Part shown: piece by piece, positions 54,876-64,000 of the stretch | Layout of the letters: every line of letters begins with the position of its first letter | Numbering within the stretch: position 1 is the first letter of the stretch | DNA from: Capra hircus | Taxonomy: Eukaryota; Chordata; Mammalia; Artiodactyla; Bovidae | Assembly (NCBI RefSeq): GCF_001704415.2 | Contig: NC_030822.1 | Coordinates: forward strand, 53,747,345 to 53,811,344 | Direction: 5' to 3' | Length of the DNA stretch: 64,000 nucleotides | Notes under the pieces: generated by a model | Told to the model about the DNA's origin: nothing | What the model saw: only the letters and a program-made list of their open reading frames with translations | The model's database searches: none | Made by a program: the position numbers and the translations under genes

Positions 54876-57800
54876 GGCGTAGGCCTAACTAGCAGAGCAG
54901 AAGTCTCTCTCTACCTGATCTAAGTTGGGGTTTTCCACATCTGAAACCAGCTTCTACCCTTGTAGTAACAGCAATTTAGTTAGCCCCTCTCAGAGATGAA
55001 ATAGACAAGGGCCAAACCGGAGACCTAACAGGATGGTCATCTCTGGTCCCCGGAAACAGAAGGCAACATTTGGGGTGAGGGTTGCAGGGTTTGTGACCCT
55101 TTCTGATTGGTTGGTGGTGAGGCAACAGAGCTGTGCTCCAGGAATCTTGTGTTCAGTCTGAAGTTACCATCTTCCACCTGGGTGAGGGGCTCAAAGACAT
55201 TGTTATGCATATTTCTTTGAGTAGGAACCAGGACTCTGTCTGGAGGCTGTACCAACCTTTGATTGTTTCTGTTTTTGTATCCCCTCCCTTTCCTGATTAG
55301 TAATTGTTTGAATCCACGATTTGGAATTCAGGGAAGGTCAAGGAGGCTGAACACAGTCTATATCCTACAGATAAGAAATGGAGAACACAGAACAGATCTG
55401 TACTCCAGAGCCCCACAGAGTCCTGCTCAGTTTTAATTTTAGGGAACTAGGCAGCTATGACTGTGATAACTTCCTGTCAAAATGGGGCATAGAACTGCCC
55501 CAGCTTGGAGTATAGACACTGAATTGGAAGTATTTCTGAGTTCCAAGTTCTAGATCTGAGTCTTGTATGACTAAAATCCTAATCCCTTGGTCTGCCATTT
55601 TGGTGTAACAAACCCAATTAGAAGTAGTTGGAGGAGTGATAACTGGAATTTAGTAGACAAAATAAGTCTCATTTCTTTTTAGAAGAATAGGCCTGAAACC
55701 CAGTCTGGACCTGGCACTTCAGGGAGACTTGTAGCCATGTAGCCAGTTGCCTAGTTTTATAAAAAGTAAGGTTACTAGCTCCCAGCAGACATTGTTTTGA
55801 AAATGGTGGCATCCAAGCCTGACACGACTCAGAAAACTCAAGTGTTTAGCAATACAAGGTCTAATCTGAAAGTACACCCATAGCATGACCTAGTTATTTC
55901 CCAGGATATCTGAACCATAGCTACTCTATTTTGACTTTTAATTGTAAACTGTTCCTTAATAGCCAAAGCAGATTTCACCATTAATGATGTCAGTGTTTCT
56001 CTAGGTATGAGAAAATTCAAGAATTGGGACTCATAAAATCTTCTCCTGAAAAGATCTAACTATCTGAAGGCCTGTTCTGCCAGTTTTTCCCAGAGCACAG
56101 AGTGCCTCATTCCTGATTTTCACCCTGAACTCCTTTCAGGGGCATTGAAAGTCGGCAGTTGCAGCGGCCATGATTTAATCTTTGTAGATGTAGATGGCGA
56201 ATGTCAGTCTTCAGTTGGCAGAGCCCCTTTTTGCTCATAAACTTGACCATGATTTTGAAGGGGGCATTTCATGACCATTTTATCCCATGGTGCTAAGAAT
56301 GTCCAATCTCAGGTTTGGCAAAGATTCTGTTGACAGGCCACTCAATGTGCTGTTACTGGACTAGGCCATAAAACAGTATCCAAAATTCTCTGGACCACCT
56401 ATCCTACTAGCTTCTTGGTCCAGGAAAATATTCCCTCTTGTTGCTTCTTGCCATATCTAGAGTTACACTGTTACCATCATCGATTTCATATAGGACTATT
56501 CTATTAGAGGCCTCACACACATATTTGACAGTGTAAGAAACAGCAGTTTTGTAAAACAGGTGAAATACAAATAACATAGCCAGCAGTATTAGTAAAGTCA
56601 CAAGTAAGACTTATGTTAAGAACTTCCATTAGATGTAGCCCAGTATATCTTCAGGTCTTCTGACTGAGTCTGCCCTGTAGAATCTTTATCTTCCAGGGAA
56701 ATTATATATTGGCACCATCTATAAGGCACATAGCCCAGTTTTCTAGTGTACTAGACTGATTATCTTTAGTATAATTCAATTTTTTAAAATTTTTATTTAT
56801 TTATTTCCAACACAGAGGAGACTTTAAACCTAAATTACTATAGCCTGATGTTATCTATATAAATCCATCCCATAATTGTGGGAGATTTTCCTCTCCTTTG
56901 TGGAAACTTTTCTTGTTCTGATTGAGCTTGGGTAATAGAAAAAAGCTCAAATTTATAGCCAGAGTCAGAGCAGGCATTATTAATTGGCCCGGTGAGGGGA
57001 TCCTATCTAGTAATATCACAGTGACCTGAATATGACTATAATTTTTAAGTAAATTTTCTCAGGGCCAACCAGTTAGAGTCTGGTAGTAGAGAAATTTACC
57101 AAGGTAACCCAGAACTAGACACAGGTAATTGGCCACAAACCCAACAATTGGATTGATTTTTAAAACTAGCATAGAATCAGGCCTATGATAGAAAAGCATT
57201 TGACTTATATGCAAAGGTCTAAGAAGTCAAGAAAACATAAATGATGATACGAATCGGGTCCAGCATCTCGGGGAAGCTGTCTCCCTCTGTTGTCGTCATC
57301 GTCTTCTCATCCTGGTGTAGTGTAGTTTCTCCTGATAAAAAAAGTCCTTCCATCCATGTTGGAGACAGTCCCTTAAATTATATCTTTTTCCAGTCCTGGT
57401 TGCAGGTCATGAGGCATCTGATCTTCATCCAAAGATAGATTACTGAGATAAGCTTCAGAAACAAACTTAGGGTGTTCTTCAAGAATTCAATTAAGTTTTA
57501 CATTAATATCACATAACACAGCAAAGAACTAAGAGATGAGTCTTACTAGATGCAGACCTCCATTAACAAACTGGTATTTAACATTTTGAAATATCTTTTT
57601 CTCCTTAAAGTTACCCTTATTTTTATTAAATATAACCAAAGTAAGGCTAGTTTGTTTGCAAAATAGGTCTGTTCTCACTAATTTTGGTCTGATGATTTTT
57701 GTAACCATAATTGATTATAGGCTTTTTATTTTGCTGAAACATTTATAGAGTCTCAGACTGAACTTTTAAAATAAAACAGGACTGAGAAACTCACACCAAA

Positions 57801-58924
57801 GTCTTATCACAGATTTTGCCTAACAAATCTAGGTGAATTCTTCCCTTTTTAAGGTCTCAAAAATTTCTTGAGATTTTTGTACCCATGAGATAACCTTCCT
57901 AACTCATTTGATAAACTTACTGGAAACCTAAGAACTTCCAATTTTGGGAGGAGTCAGATAGAAAATATAATTGTTTTGTTTATAATGTTTAATTTTACCA
58001 AAGTATTGTCATAATTAGTTTGAGAGGAAGATTTTCCCTACTCCCTGAAAACATAAGATTCAAACCCATAATTTTTCAGATAGAAACCATAAAAATTATA
58101 AGCATATTCGCTGGTTCATTCATTCCTTTTGTTAACTTCTGTGAAGTCATCAGGTTTTCCATTAAAATACCAGGACATATCAGAATGTTAAAAACTCCAT
58201 ATAATTTCTAGGATACCTGTATTAGTAATGTTACCATACAGTATAACATGAGCAGATTTATTACTCATTTGATAATCTTTTCCATGTAATTTAACCAACC
58301 AAATAAACACAGTTTAATATCTCTCTTTGGGATGTTCCAGGGGCCCTCTGAAGCACTCCAAAGTTAGCTAGAGATCAAAAGAACTTCAAAAGAGTTCTAT
58401 TTAGGAATCTTTATCAAAAAGATCAATTAAAAGGGTTTAGAACATTTGGTCAGATTTTAAGTTACGCCAATCTGGAGAGACTATTTTAGACGGATATTTC
58501 TAAAGAAGAATTATTCTTAATAGAGTTTATATAAAAGCTCATATCTCATTTACATTTTTTAGAAGTTTTTTTCACTTGAGGTAATTTCCTTGTTGACAAA
58601 CTTGTAACAGATATAATATTTAACTTATATTAAACCTAGGTACAATGAAAATATTCTACTTAACGTTAATTACTCTAAGACATGTCTATATTAGATAGGT
58701 CAACAAACAAACATTAATATCAGGTATTTAACATTGAATATTTCCCAGTTCACATGAATCTGGAATTTATTGTTTAATTTAGAATTACTTGATTTGTAAG
58801 CGCTTACCTTTTTTCAAGCCAAATAAATAGAGCTCATATACAAATTAACCTCAAAAATATTACCCAGAGACAGAGACATACCAAGACTTTTTTAGACAGA
58901 CACCGTGCAAGAGCTAGCTAGCTT
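54876..58924 (-). other. Foreign AT-rich segment between LTR B and the gag start of copy C; possibly an older retroviral fragment
   Basis: Not homologous to the rest of the provirus. Weak signs of a degenerate retrovirus in the same direction: an integrase-end-like W-rich motif (DWKKYNLRDCLQHGW, near 57340-57410), a hydrophobic membrane-span-like run (LLILLAMLFVFHLFY, near 56540-56600), and LTR-like text with CCAACCAATCAGAAAGGGTC near 55090-55120. Stops are frequent. It could equally be host DNA with chance similarity. Confidence 0.35.
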
Positions 58925-59039
58925 CAAGTCTTTTTTTCCTTTTAATTTCTACACTGAGGTCATGAGCGCGCATCTTGACCTCCTCAAAATTATCAGTAAC
59001 CAAGGATAGAGATGTGGGGCTAGAATGGCATTGCCCCAT
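58925..59039 (-). pseudogene. Second, truncated copy of the gag start (copy C)
   Basis: Starts at an MGQ codon (complement 59037-59039) and matches the gag start of copy B, with differences, for about 110 bp. Homology stops abruptly near 58925. The same hydrophobic leader precedes it in frame (SVLIYQHLTDPGT). Confidence 0.85.
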
Positions 59040-59403
59040 CGTCCCTGGATCAGTCAGATGTTGGTAAATTAACACAGACAATACGAACAGCCACACAGAC
59101 AGACAGAGAGACAGGAGAAATACACCTCTGGGAGTCCAGAGGCAAAACCGAAAGACGACGGCCTCCAGCCATTCAGCGGGAACAACCCGCTATCGTCTAC
59201 AGAAAACAGGGGCACTCCGTCCCCCCACGCCGGGGTTGGGGATGTCTCCCAATGACCCCCACCGGTGACCCGTCAGCACATCCGCCTGAGTCATATACCG
59301 GTTTCAGAAAATAGGCCTTGTCAGAAATGAAAAGAAAGACAGAAAAATGCTTACCGGCTGCAGATGATTCTCCGGATCGGTCTTCCCGTGGAGCCAGTGG
59401 GAG

Positions 59404-59421
59404 ATCCCGGAGGAGCCCCCA
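59404..59421 (-). other. Primer binding site C (tRNA-Pro type)
   Basis: Minus strand TGGGGGCTCCTCCGGGAT, two bases after LTR C; one mismatch, at a different place from site B. Confidence 0.87.
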
Positions 59422-59423
59422 AA

Positions 59424-59853
59424 TGTTATGCCCAAGTCGCGAAATCTCCCAATGACCACCAGGGAGCCAATATCCGATGCAAAAGCAAGAGGGTTTTTAT
59501 TACCAAGCTTGAGCTGGGACTCCCACCGTTACCAATGCAGCGGCTATAGGGAGGAGCCCCGAGTTTTGGGTTACGTTGCTTATATAGGGAATATTCAGGT
59601 AAAGGGGGATTTTCAGGCTGAAGGACATCCGATTGTTACCTTCTTCTATAGGGTTGTGTGTGGATTCCTGATTGGTTTTTACTTTCAAGGTAAATCACAA
59701 GTTCCTGAACGTAAAGTCAGGAGGTTTAATCTGAGGGCCGATTGGCTCGTGGGCAGTGGGGCAAGGTTGGGTAGTATCCAAAGTCTAAGTCTTTTTGCCC
59801 GGAATTTTACAAAATGGAGTTCTTTTACAAGATGGAGTAGCTTAGGCTCTCCA
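59424..59853 (-). repeat. LTR C (5' LTR of the provirus)
   Basis: 430 bp with TATATAAGC, AATAAA and terminal AACA on the minus strand. It is followed by a primer site and preceded by GCTG, the duplicate of the base group next to LTR A. Confidence 0.9.
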
Positions 59854-59985
59854 GCTGCTTCACCTCCAGGCATCACACTCATGTTTCTGAGTGAAAAAGG
59901 ACAAGATATAGAAAACAAACTTCTGGTCACCAAAGGTGAAAGCGGGAGAGGGATAAATTAGGAGCTTGAGATTAACAGATACACA

Positions 59986-60245
59986 CTTTGTTGTTCAGTC
60001 ACTCAGTCGTGTCCGACTCTTTGTGACCCCATGGACTGCAGCACACCAGGCCTCCCTGTCCTTCACCATCTCCTGGAGTTTGCTCAAACTCATGTCCATT
60101 GAGTCGGTGATACCATCCAACCAAATCGTCCTCTGTCATCCCCTTCTCCTGCATTCAATCTTTCCCAGCATCAGGGTCTTTTGTAATGAGTTGGGTCTTC
60201 CCATCAGGTGGCCAAAGCATTGGAGCTTCAGTTTCAGCATCAATC
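59986..60245 (-). repeat. BovB LINE 3' end fragment
   Basis: CAGTCGTGTCCGACTCTTTG then CATGTCCATTGAGTCGGTGA and CATCAGGTGGCCAAAGCATT, reverse orientation. Confidence 0.87.
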
Positions 60246-60401
60246 CTCTACCAGATAAAGAACAAGGTGCTACTGAGAGCACAGAGAACTACATTCAATA
60301 TCTTGTAATAAATTATAATGGACAAGAATCTGAAAAAGCATATATATGTCTATATATGTATATGTATACACACAGACACAGACACACACACACACACACA
60401 C

Positions 60402-60582
60402 TTGCATGCTCAGTTGCTTCAGCCGTGTCTGACTCTTTTTGACCTATGGACTATAGCTCACCAGGCTCCTCTGTCCATGGGCTTCTCCAGGCAAGAACAC
60501 TGGAGTGGGTTGCTGTGCCCTCCTCCAGGGGATCTTCCTGATCCAGGAGCCAGGTTCTTTACCCACTGAGCCACCTGGGAAG
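60402..60582 (-). repeat. Bov-tA SINE
   Basis: CAGCCGTGTCTGACTCTTTT to CTGAGCCACCTGGGAAGCC, reverse orientation, with a small internal deletion in the tRNA-like part. Confidence 0.85.
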
Positions 60583-60607
60583 CCATATATATATACACAT
60601 ACATATA

Positions 60608-60703
60608 CGTTGTATCTCCTTGGTGATGGACAGGGAGGCCTGGCGTGTTGTGATTCATGGGGTTGCAAAGAGTCAGACACAACTGAGCGACTGAACTGAA
60701 CTG
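60608..60703 (+). repeat. BovB LINE tail
   Basis: GGTGATGGACAGGGAGGCCT to CTGAGCGACTGAACTGAACT is the BovB 3' end. Confidence 0.82.
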
Positions 60704-60789
60704 ACACATATACGTACACGTATATGTATAACTGAATCACTTTGCTGTATGCCAGAAAGTAACATAATATTATGAATCAACTATAGTCT

Positions 60790-60895
60790 ACTTTAGAAAA
60801 AAGAAAGAGGAGGGGAAGAAGAAGCAGGAAGATGAGGAAGAAGAAAGAGAACAGAAGAAGGAACAAACGGAAAAAACCGAAGGGCAAAAGGGACA
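60790..60895 (+). repeat. Purine-rich (GAAGA)n low-complexity tract
   Basis: An almost pure A/G run. Confidence 0.85.
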
Positions 60896-61016
60896 TATTA
60901 CTGTGTCTCTCCTAGAATTCTTCCTCACTGTAACTCTGTTCCCATCTCCTTGGCCCAAACTGGATCATATGAATGCCCTTAGTTATTGAAAAATCAGCAG
61001 TTTAAACTGAACAAGG

Positions 61017-62102
61017 ACTTTCCTGGTGGTGCAGTGGATTAACAGTCTGTCTGCCAACGCAGGGGACATGGGTTTGATCCCTGGTCCAGGAGGATTCCAT
61101 ATGCTGTGGAGCAACTAGAGCCATGTACCACAACTCTACTGAGCCCGTGCTCTTGAAAGGTTGTTGCTGAATTAAAACGCCAGGATTTCTGGCCCCCGGA
61201 GGAGAAGAATTTAATTTGGGGCCAGAGACGAGGCTTGATCGCTCAGAGCTTTTGTGTAACAAAGTTTTATTAAAGTAGAAAGGAGATAGAGAAAGCTTTT
61301 GACATAGGCATCAGAAGGGGGCAGAAAGAGTACCCCCCTGCTAGTCTTTAGCTGGATGTTATATAGTCATCAGCAGTCAGTTAATGAAAGAAAGGAATGC
61401 CTCAAAACTTAGAATGGCACCAGGCCCCTCACCCATAAGATGTATTTTGGGATAATCCTGGCTCCAGATGGTTCATCTTGGGCCATAAAAGGATTAACTT
61501 GAATCTTGAAGAAGGGCAGAGCACCATATAAATAGTGTCATTTATATAGATTAGAGGAACAATATCGGAGTATAACATATTGGTTTATCAAGTAGGTTTT
61601 GAGCCAAAAGGCGGAACCGACTTGAAGACAGAGTTTGGGGTAAATGTATAGTATATTGGTATAGCTTAAGATAAAGATTTTCATAAGAAAAAGGCAATGG
61701 TTAACTTCAGGTGAAACCAGGTGTCATGGCAACACAGAATTTTAAGAGAAACCTCCTTTTAAATTTGTATAGAGAAGGAAAAAAAATATCGCTAGTCTGT
61801 TTATTCCTGCCGCTTAAGGGAGATAAAAATGTCTGACACTTGCAGGCTATTTTTTCCCTTTGGAGACCCCTGGCCTTCCTGCCTGTTACCCTCTCACTTT
61901 AGGGTCTGTGAGCCCCAATTACTGAGCCTGCGTGCTGCAACTACTGAGGCCTGCCCACCCAGAGTCTGTGCTCTGTAACAAGGGAAACCACCACAATAGG
62001 CTCGCACACCCCAACAAAGAGTGGCCCCACTCGCTACAACTAAAGAAAAGCCTGTGTAAAGCAGCAAAGATCCAATACAGCCAAAAATAATGAATAAAAA
62101 AT
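61017..62102 (+). repeat. CHR-type SINE split by an LTR
   Basis: The first part (61017-61149) has the GGACTTTCCTGGTGGTGCAG head; the second (61897-62102) has the GCAACTACTGAGGCCTGCCC body and AATAAAAAATAAACC tail. They join cleanly if the LTR is removed. Confidence 0.88.
61154..61896 (-). mobile_element. Solo LTR inside a CHR SINE
   Basis: Minus strand starts TGAGAGGGTAACAGG and ends CAACAACCTTTCA. It has a TATATAAC box (complement near 61357-61364) and AATAAA (complement 61266-61271) with CTTTGTTACACAAAAGC after it. Flanks CTCT (61150-61153) and CTTT (61897-61900) suggest a 4-bp duplication with one change. No internal region. The family was not named. Confidence 0.85.
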
Positions 62103-62157
62103 AAACCAAACATGTTGCAACTGATTTAGGAAAAAGTTCTGATAGAAGGGAAAAGGA

Positions 62158-62247
62158 AGACATGGATAGAGGAGCCTGGCAGGCTATAGTCCAGGGTCAC
62201 AAGGAGTTGGGCGCGACTGAAGCGACTCAGCAGCAGCAGCAGACCTG
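62158..62247 (+). repeat. 5'-truncated Bov-tA SINE
   Basis: GGAGCCTGGCAGGCTATAGT to GACTGAAGCGACTCAGCAGC plus CAG units. Confidence 0.82.
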
Positions 62248-62709
62248 GTCTGCAAAGCCAGCGGTGTCTGCCATCCTCTGCAGTTTCTACTGCTCCATCC
62301 ACAGTCAGTGAAGTCCTGCTTTTCAACCCCAATGTCATGTCAGGGTTACCTGTTCCTCCTCTCCTGACAGTCTGGCCTCCTCTCCTCTGCCTGCGGCCTC
62401 ACCAGCACTAGCTTCCTTACCCGCTTCATCTTGGGATGAGAGAACAAAGGAAAGGCATCTCACAGGTGTGGTCTGGGCCCAGGGTACCAGTGCTCAGGGA
62501 ACCAGTTCTGAAAGGTTGTTGCCTGGGAGAGAGATCACAGAAGAAAGTGTTCAAAATGCATCTGGAGAGGTGGGCGAGGGTAGGATCATGTAGGATCTTG
62601 TGAGGTGTAATTCACCTAAATTTATTCTAAGTGGGTCACCATGCAAGACAGTGGGGTGTGTAAATGGAGTAGGGTGGCTGGCTGATCTCAAGGAGTTCCC
62701 ATTCTACCA
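62248..62709. other. Intergenic, nothing recognised
   Basis: No supported feature. Confidence 0.5.
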
Positions 62710-62888
62710 GGGCCTCGTGCCTGTGTGTGCCGTCGTGTCTGATTCTTTGCGACCCCATGGACTATAGCCCGCCAGGCTCCTCTGTCTGGGAGATTTTCCA
62801 GCAAGAATACTGGAGTAGGTTGCCACGTCCTCCTCCAGGGGATCTTCCTGACCCAGGGATCAAACTGGCGTTTCCTTATTGGCAGGTG
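62710..62888 (-). repeat. Bov-tA SINE, head-truncated
   Basis: GTCGTGTCTGATTCTTTGCG to TTATTGGCAGGTGGCAC, reverse orientation; the tRNA-like head is incomplete. Confidence 0.83.
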
Positions 62889-64000
62889 GCACACATGAAA
62901 TTAAACACAGGAAAATTCAGATTACGGTATGTACACGCACAGATGCAGAGACAAGGCAGTTCATGGCAGCATGGACAAGACAGCTTTAATTTCAATAAGG
63001 TGATATTCGAATTTCACTTTGCATGGTAGATGCGATTCATGTAAGTAGAGAAGGGAGGGACAGGATGTCTTAAGCAGAGAAGATTATATGGACAAAAATT
63101 TAGGGGCAGGCAAGCTGTGAATGGCCCTGTTGGTCTGGGGAACAGCATTTGCCAGGATAGAGGTGACCAGAGCCATAAAATGGGGAGGCAGGGCAGAGAA
63201 TGGGTCAGGAGATGAAGCAGAAAAGGTAGGTGGGTGTCGGGTGGTAAAGGCTGAATGCTGGATTTTAAGCAGCTGGATTTTGTAGAGAATCGGAGTCTAG
63301 GAAGGTTTGAATCACATCAGTGTTGTAGAAACTAACTTCCAAACAAGAGTTAGCATAAGGGTGGGGAGACTGAGGCGGAGGCACCAATGGGAGGCTGGCA
63401 TCGTGGAGCCTGACCTAGAACAGAAGCAGTGGGGGGAGAGGCATAGGGATGGCGCACACTTTTCCAGATGAATAACAGTGTTGGAGCAGTGCCGTTTCCA
63501 AAGTCAAGGAAAAGCAGGGAAGGAGAGTCAGCCCGGGAGGTGGGGGGAGGGGGGAAGGGGGGGTCAGATGATGGATCCAGTGTGAGTACTGCTGAGCCCC
63601 TGGAGATAACTCCTCTGGGTTTCTGGAGTAAGGACCAGGCTGAGTGAGTGGGTCATCAGCCCCAGGTGGGCAGCAAAATCATGATTGTGGATTGGACTGT
63701 CCAGGAGCAGAGGACAAAGAGCCCAACACACAGCTGCTTGAGGGAGAAGCTGAAGAGCTGGGGAAAGATCAGGAAAGGAGGAAGGGAGCATGACCAAGGA
63801 GTGCTTTTGAAGTGAGCAGAACTCTTTCAGCAAGGAGTTAGGAAATTGTTCTGTCTTAGGATCTGGGGGCTTAGCACTTGGCTGAGGTCTGGGATAGCAC
63901 GCCTTCAAATTCCTCCAAAGCAGAATGAGTACAAACGGACCCAGAGTAAACAACTGGTGGGCGGGCTCTGCTTGGGACCTGTAGTCTGCACCCCAGGATG
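62889..64000. other. Intergenic, nothing recognised
   Basis: Sequence up to the right edge; a G-rich run lies at about 63535-63565. No exon or repeat could be supported. Confidence 0.5.

Larger units (their letters stand above)
45849..59853 (-). mobile_element. Composite gammaretrovirus-like endogenous provirus, defective
   Basis: Order on the minus strand: LTR C, primer site, gag start, foreign 4-kb segment, LTR B, primer site, leader, gag (split by LTR D), pol, env, polypurine tract, LTR A. Class I features: primer sites matching proline tRNA, MGQ-type gag start, PPPY motif, CX2C in SU, CX6CC in TM. Both ends are flanked by GCTG (45845-45848 and 59854-59857), the 4-bp size typical of gammaretroviruses. 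LTRs A and C match each other at sites where B differs. All genes carry frame breaks. At 14 kb it is too long for one packaged genome, so later rearrangement is inferred. Confidence 0.82.
60250..60795 (+). repeat. L1 3' UTR fragment broken up by SINE/LINE tails
   Basis: CAGAGAACTACATTCAATAT and CTGAATCACTTTGCTGTATG are L1 3' UTR words. Between them lie an AC/AT-rich run (60340-60400), a Bov-tA (60402-60582, minus) and a BovB tail (60608-60703, plus). Confidence 0.7.

Noticed and set aside
20211..64000. Exons of a neighbouring gene (FXYD6 lies downstream of TMPRSS13 in other mammals)
   Set aside because: No FXYD motif or matching exon was seen; the gene probably lies past the right edge.

Overview
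The window is nuclear DNA from a ruminant, most likely a bovid. The evidence is the dense set of ruminant-specific retroelements: Bov-tA and BOV-A2 SINEs, BovB (RTE) LINEs, CHR-type tRNA-derived SINEs and ruminant L1. There is one protein-coding host gene. It runs on the + strand from the left edge to about 19.5-20.2 kb and matches TMPRSS13 (mosaic serine protease MSPL), a type II transmembrane serine protease. The cytoplasmic N-terminal exon lies outside the window. The eleven exons seen (512-18803) encode the membrane anchor, a short LDL-receptor class A module, an SRCR domain and a complete trypsin-like protease domain. All exon phases match and the frame is open throughout. Two C-termini are possible.

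From about 20 kb to the right edge I found no further host exon, only intergenic DNA filled with nested retroelements. Notable pieces are a near-full-length BovB with an inverted 5' half (30177-33923) flanked by a 13-bp target-site duplication; an RPL17 processed pseudogene inside a TMPRSS13 intron; an unidentified short retrocopy at 42464-42802; a three-layer LINE/LINE/SINE nest at 26.3-28.6 kb; and several LTRs at 37.6-39.4 kb and 61.2-61.9 kb.

The most unusual structure is a 14-kb gammaretrovirus-like composite on the minus strand (45849-59853). Reading in its own direction it is: LTR C, proline-type primer binding site, leader and start of gag, about 4 kb of unrelated older sequence, LTR B with a second primer binding site, leader, broken gag (itself split by solo LTR D), broken pol, broken env, polypurine tract, LTR A. 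The outer LTRs A and C share diagnostic variants that B lacks, and both are flanked by the same 4 bp (GCTG). This suggests A and C are the true pair of one integration and that B plus the 4-kb segment arrived later by recombination. The coding regions are interrupted by frame changes and stops.

Coordinates of exons and of repeats with a stated target-site duplication were read base by base. Edges of old repeats are approximate, and family names come from recognition, not a database search.
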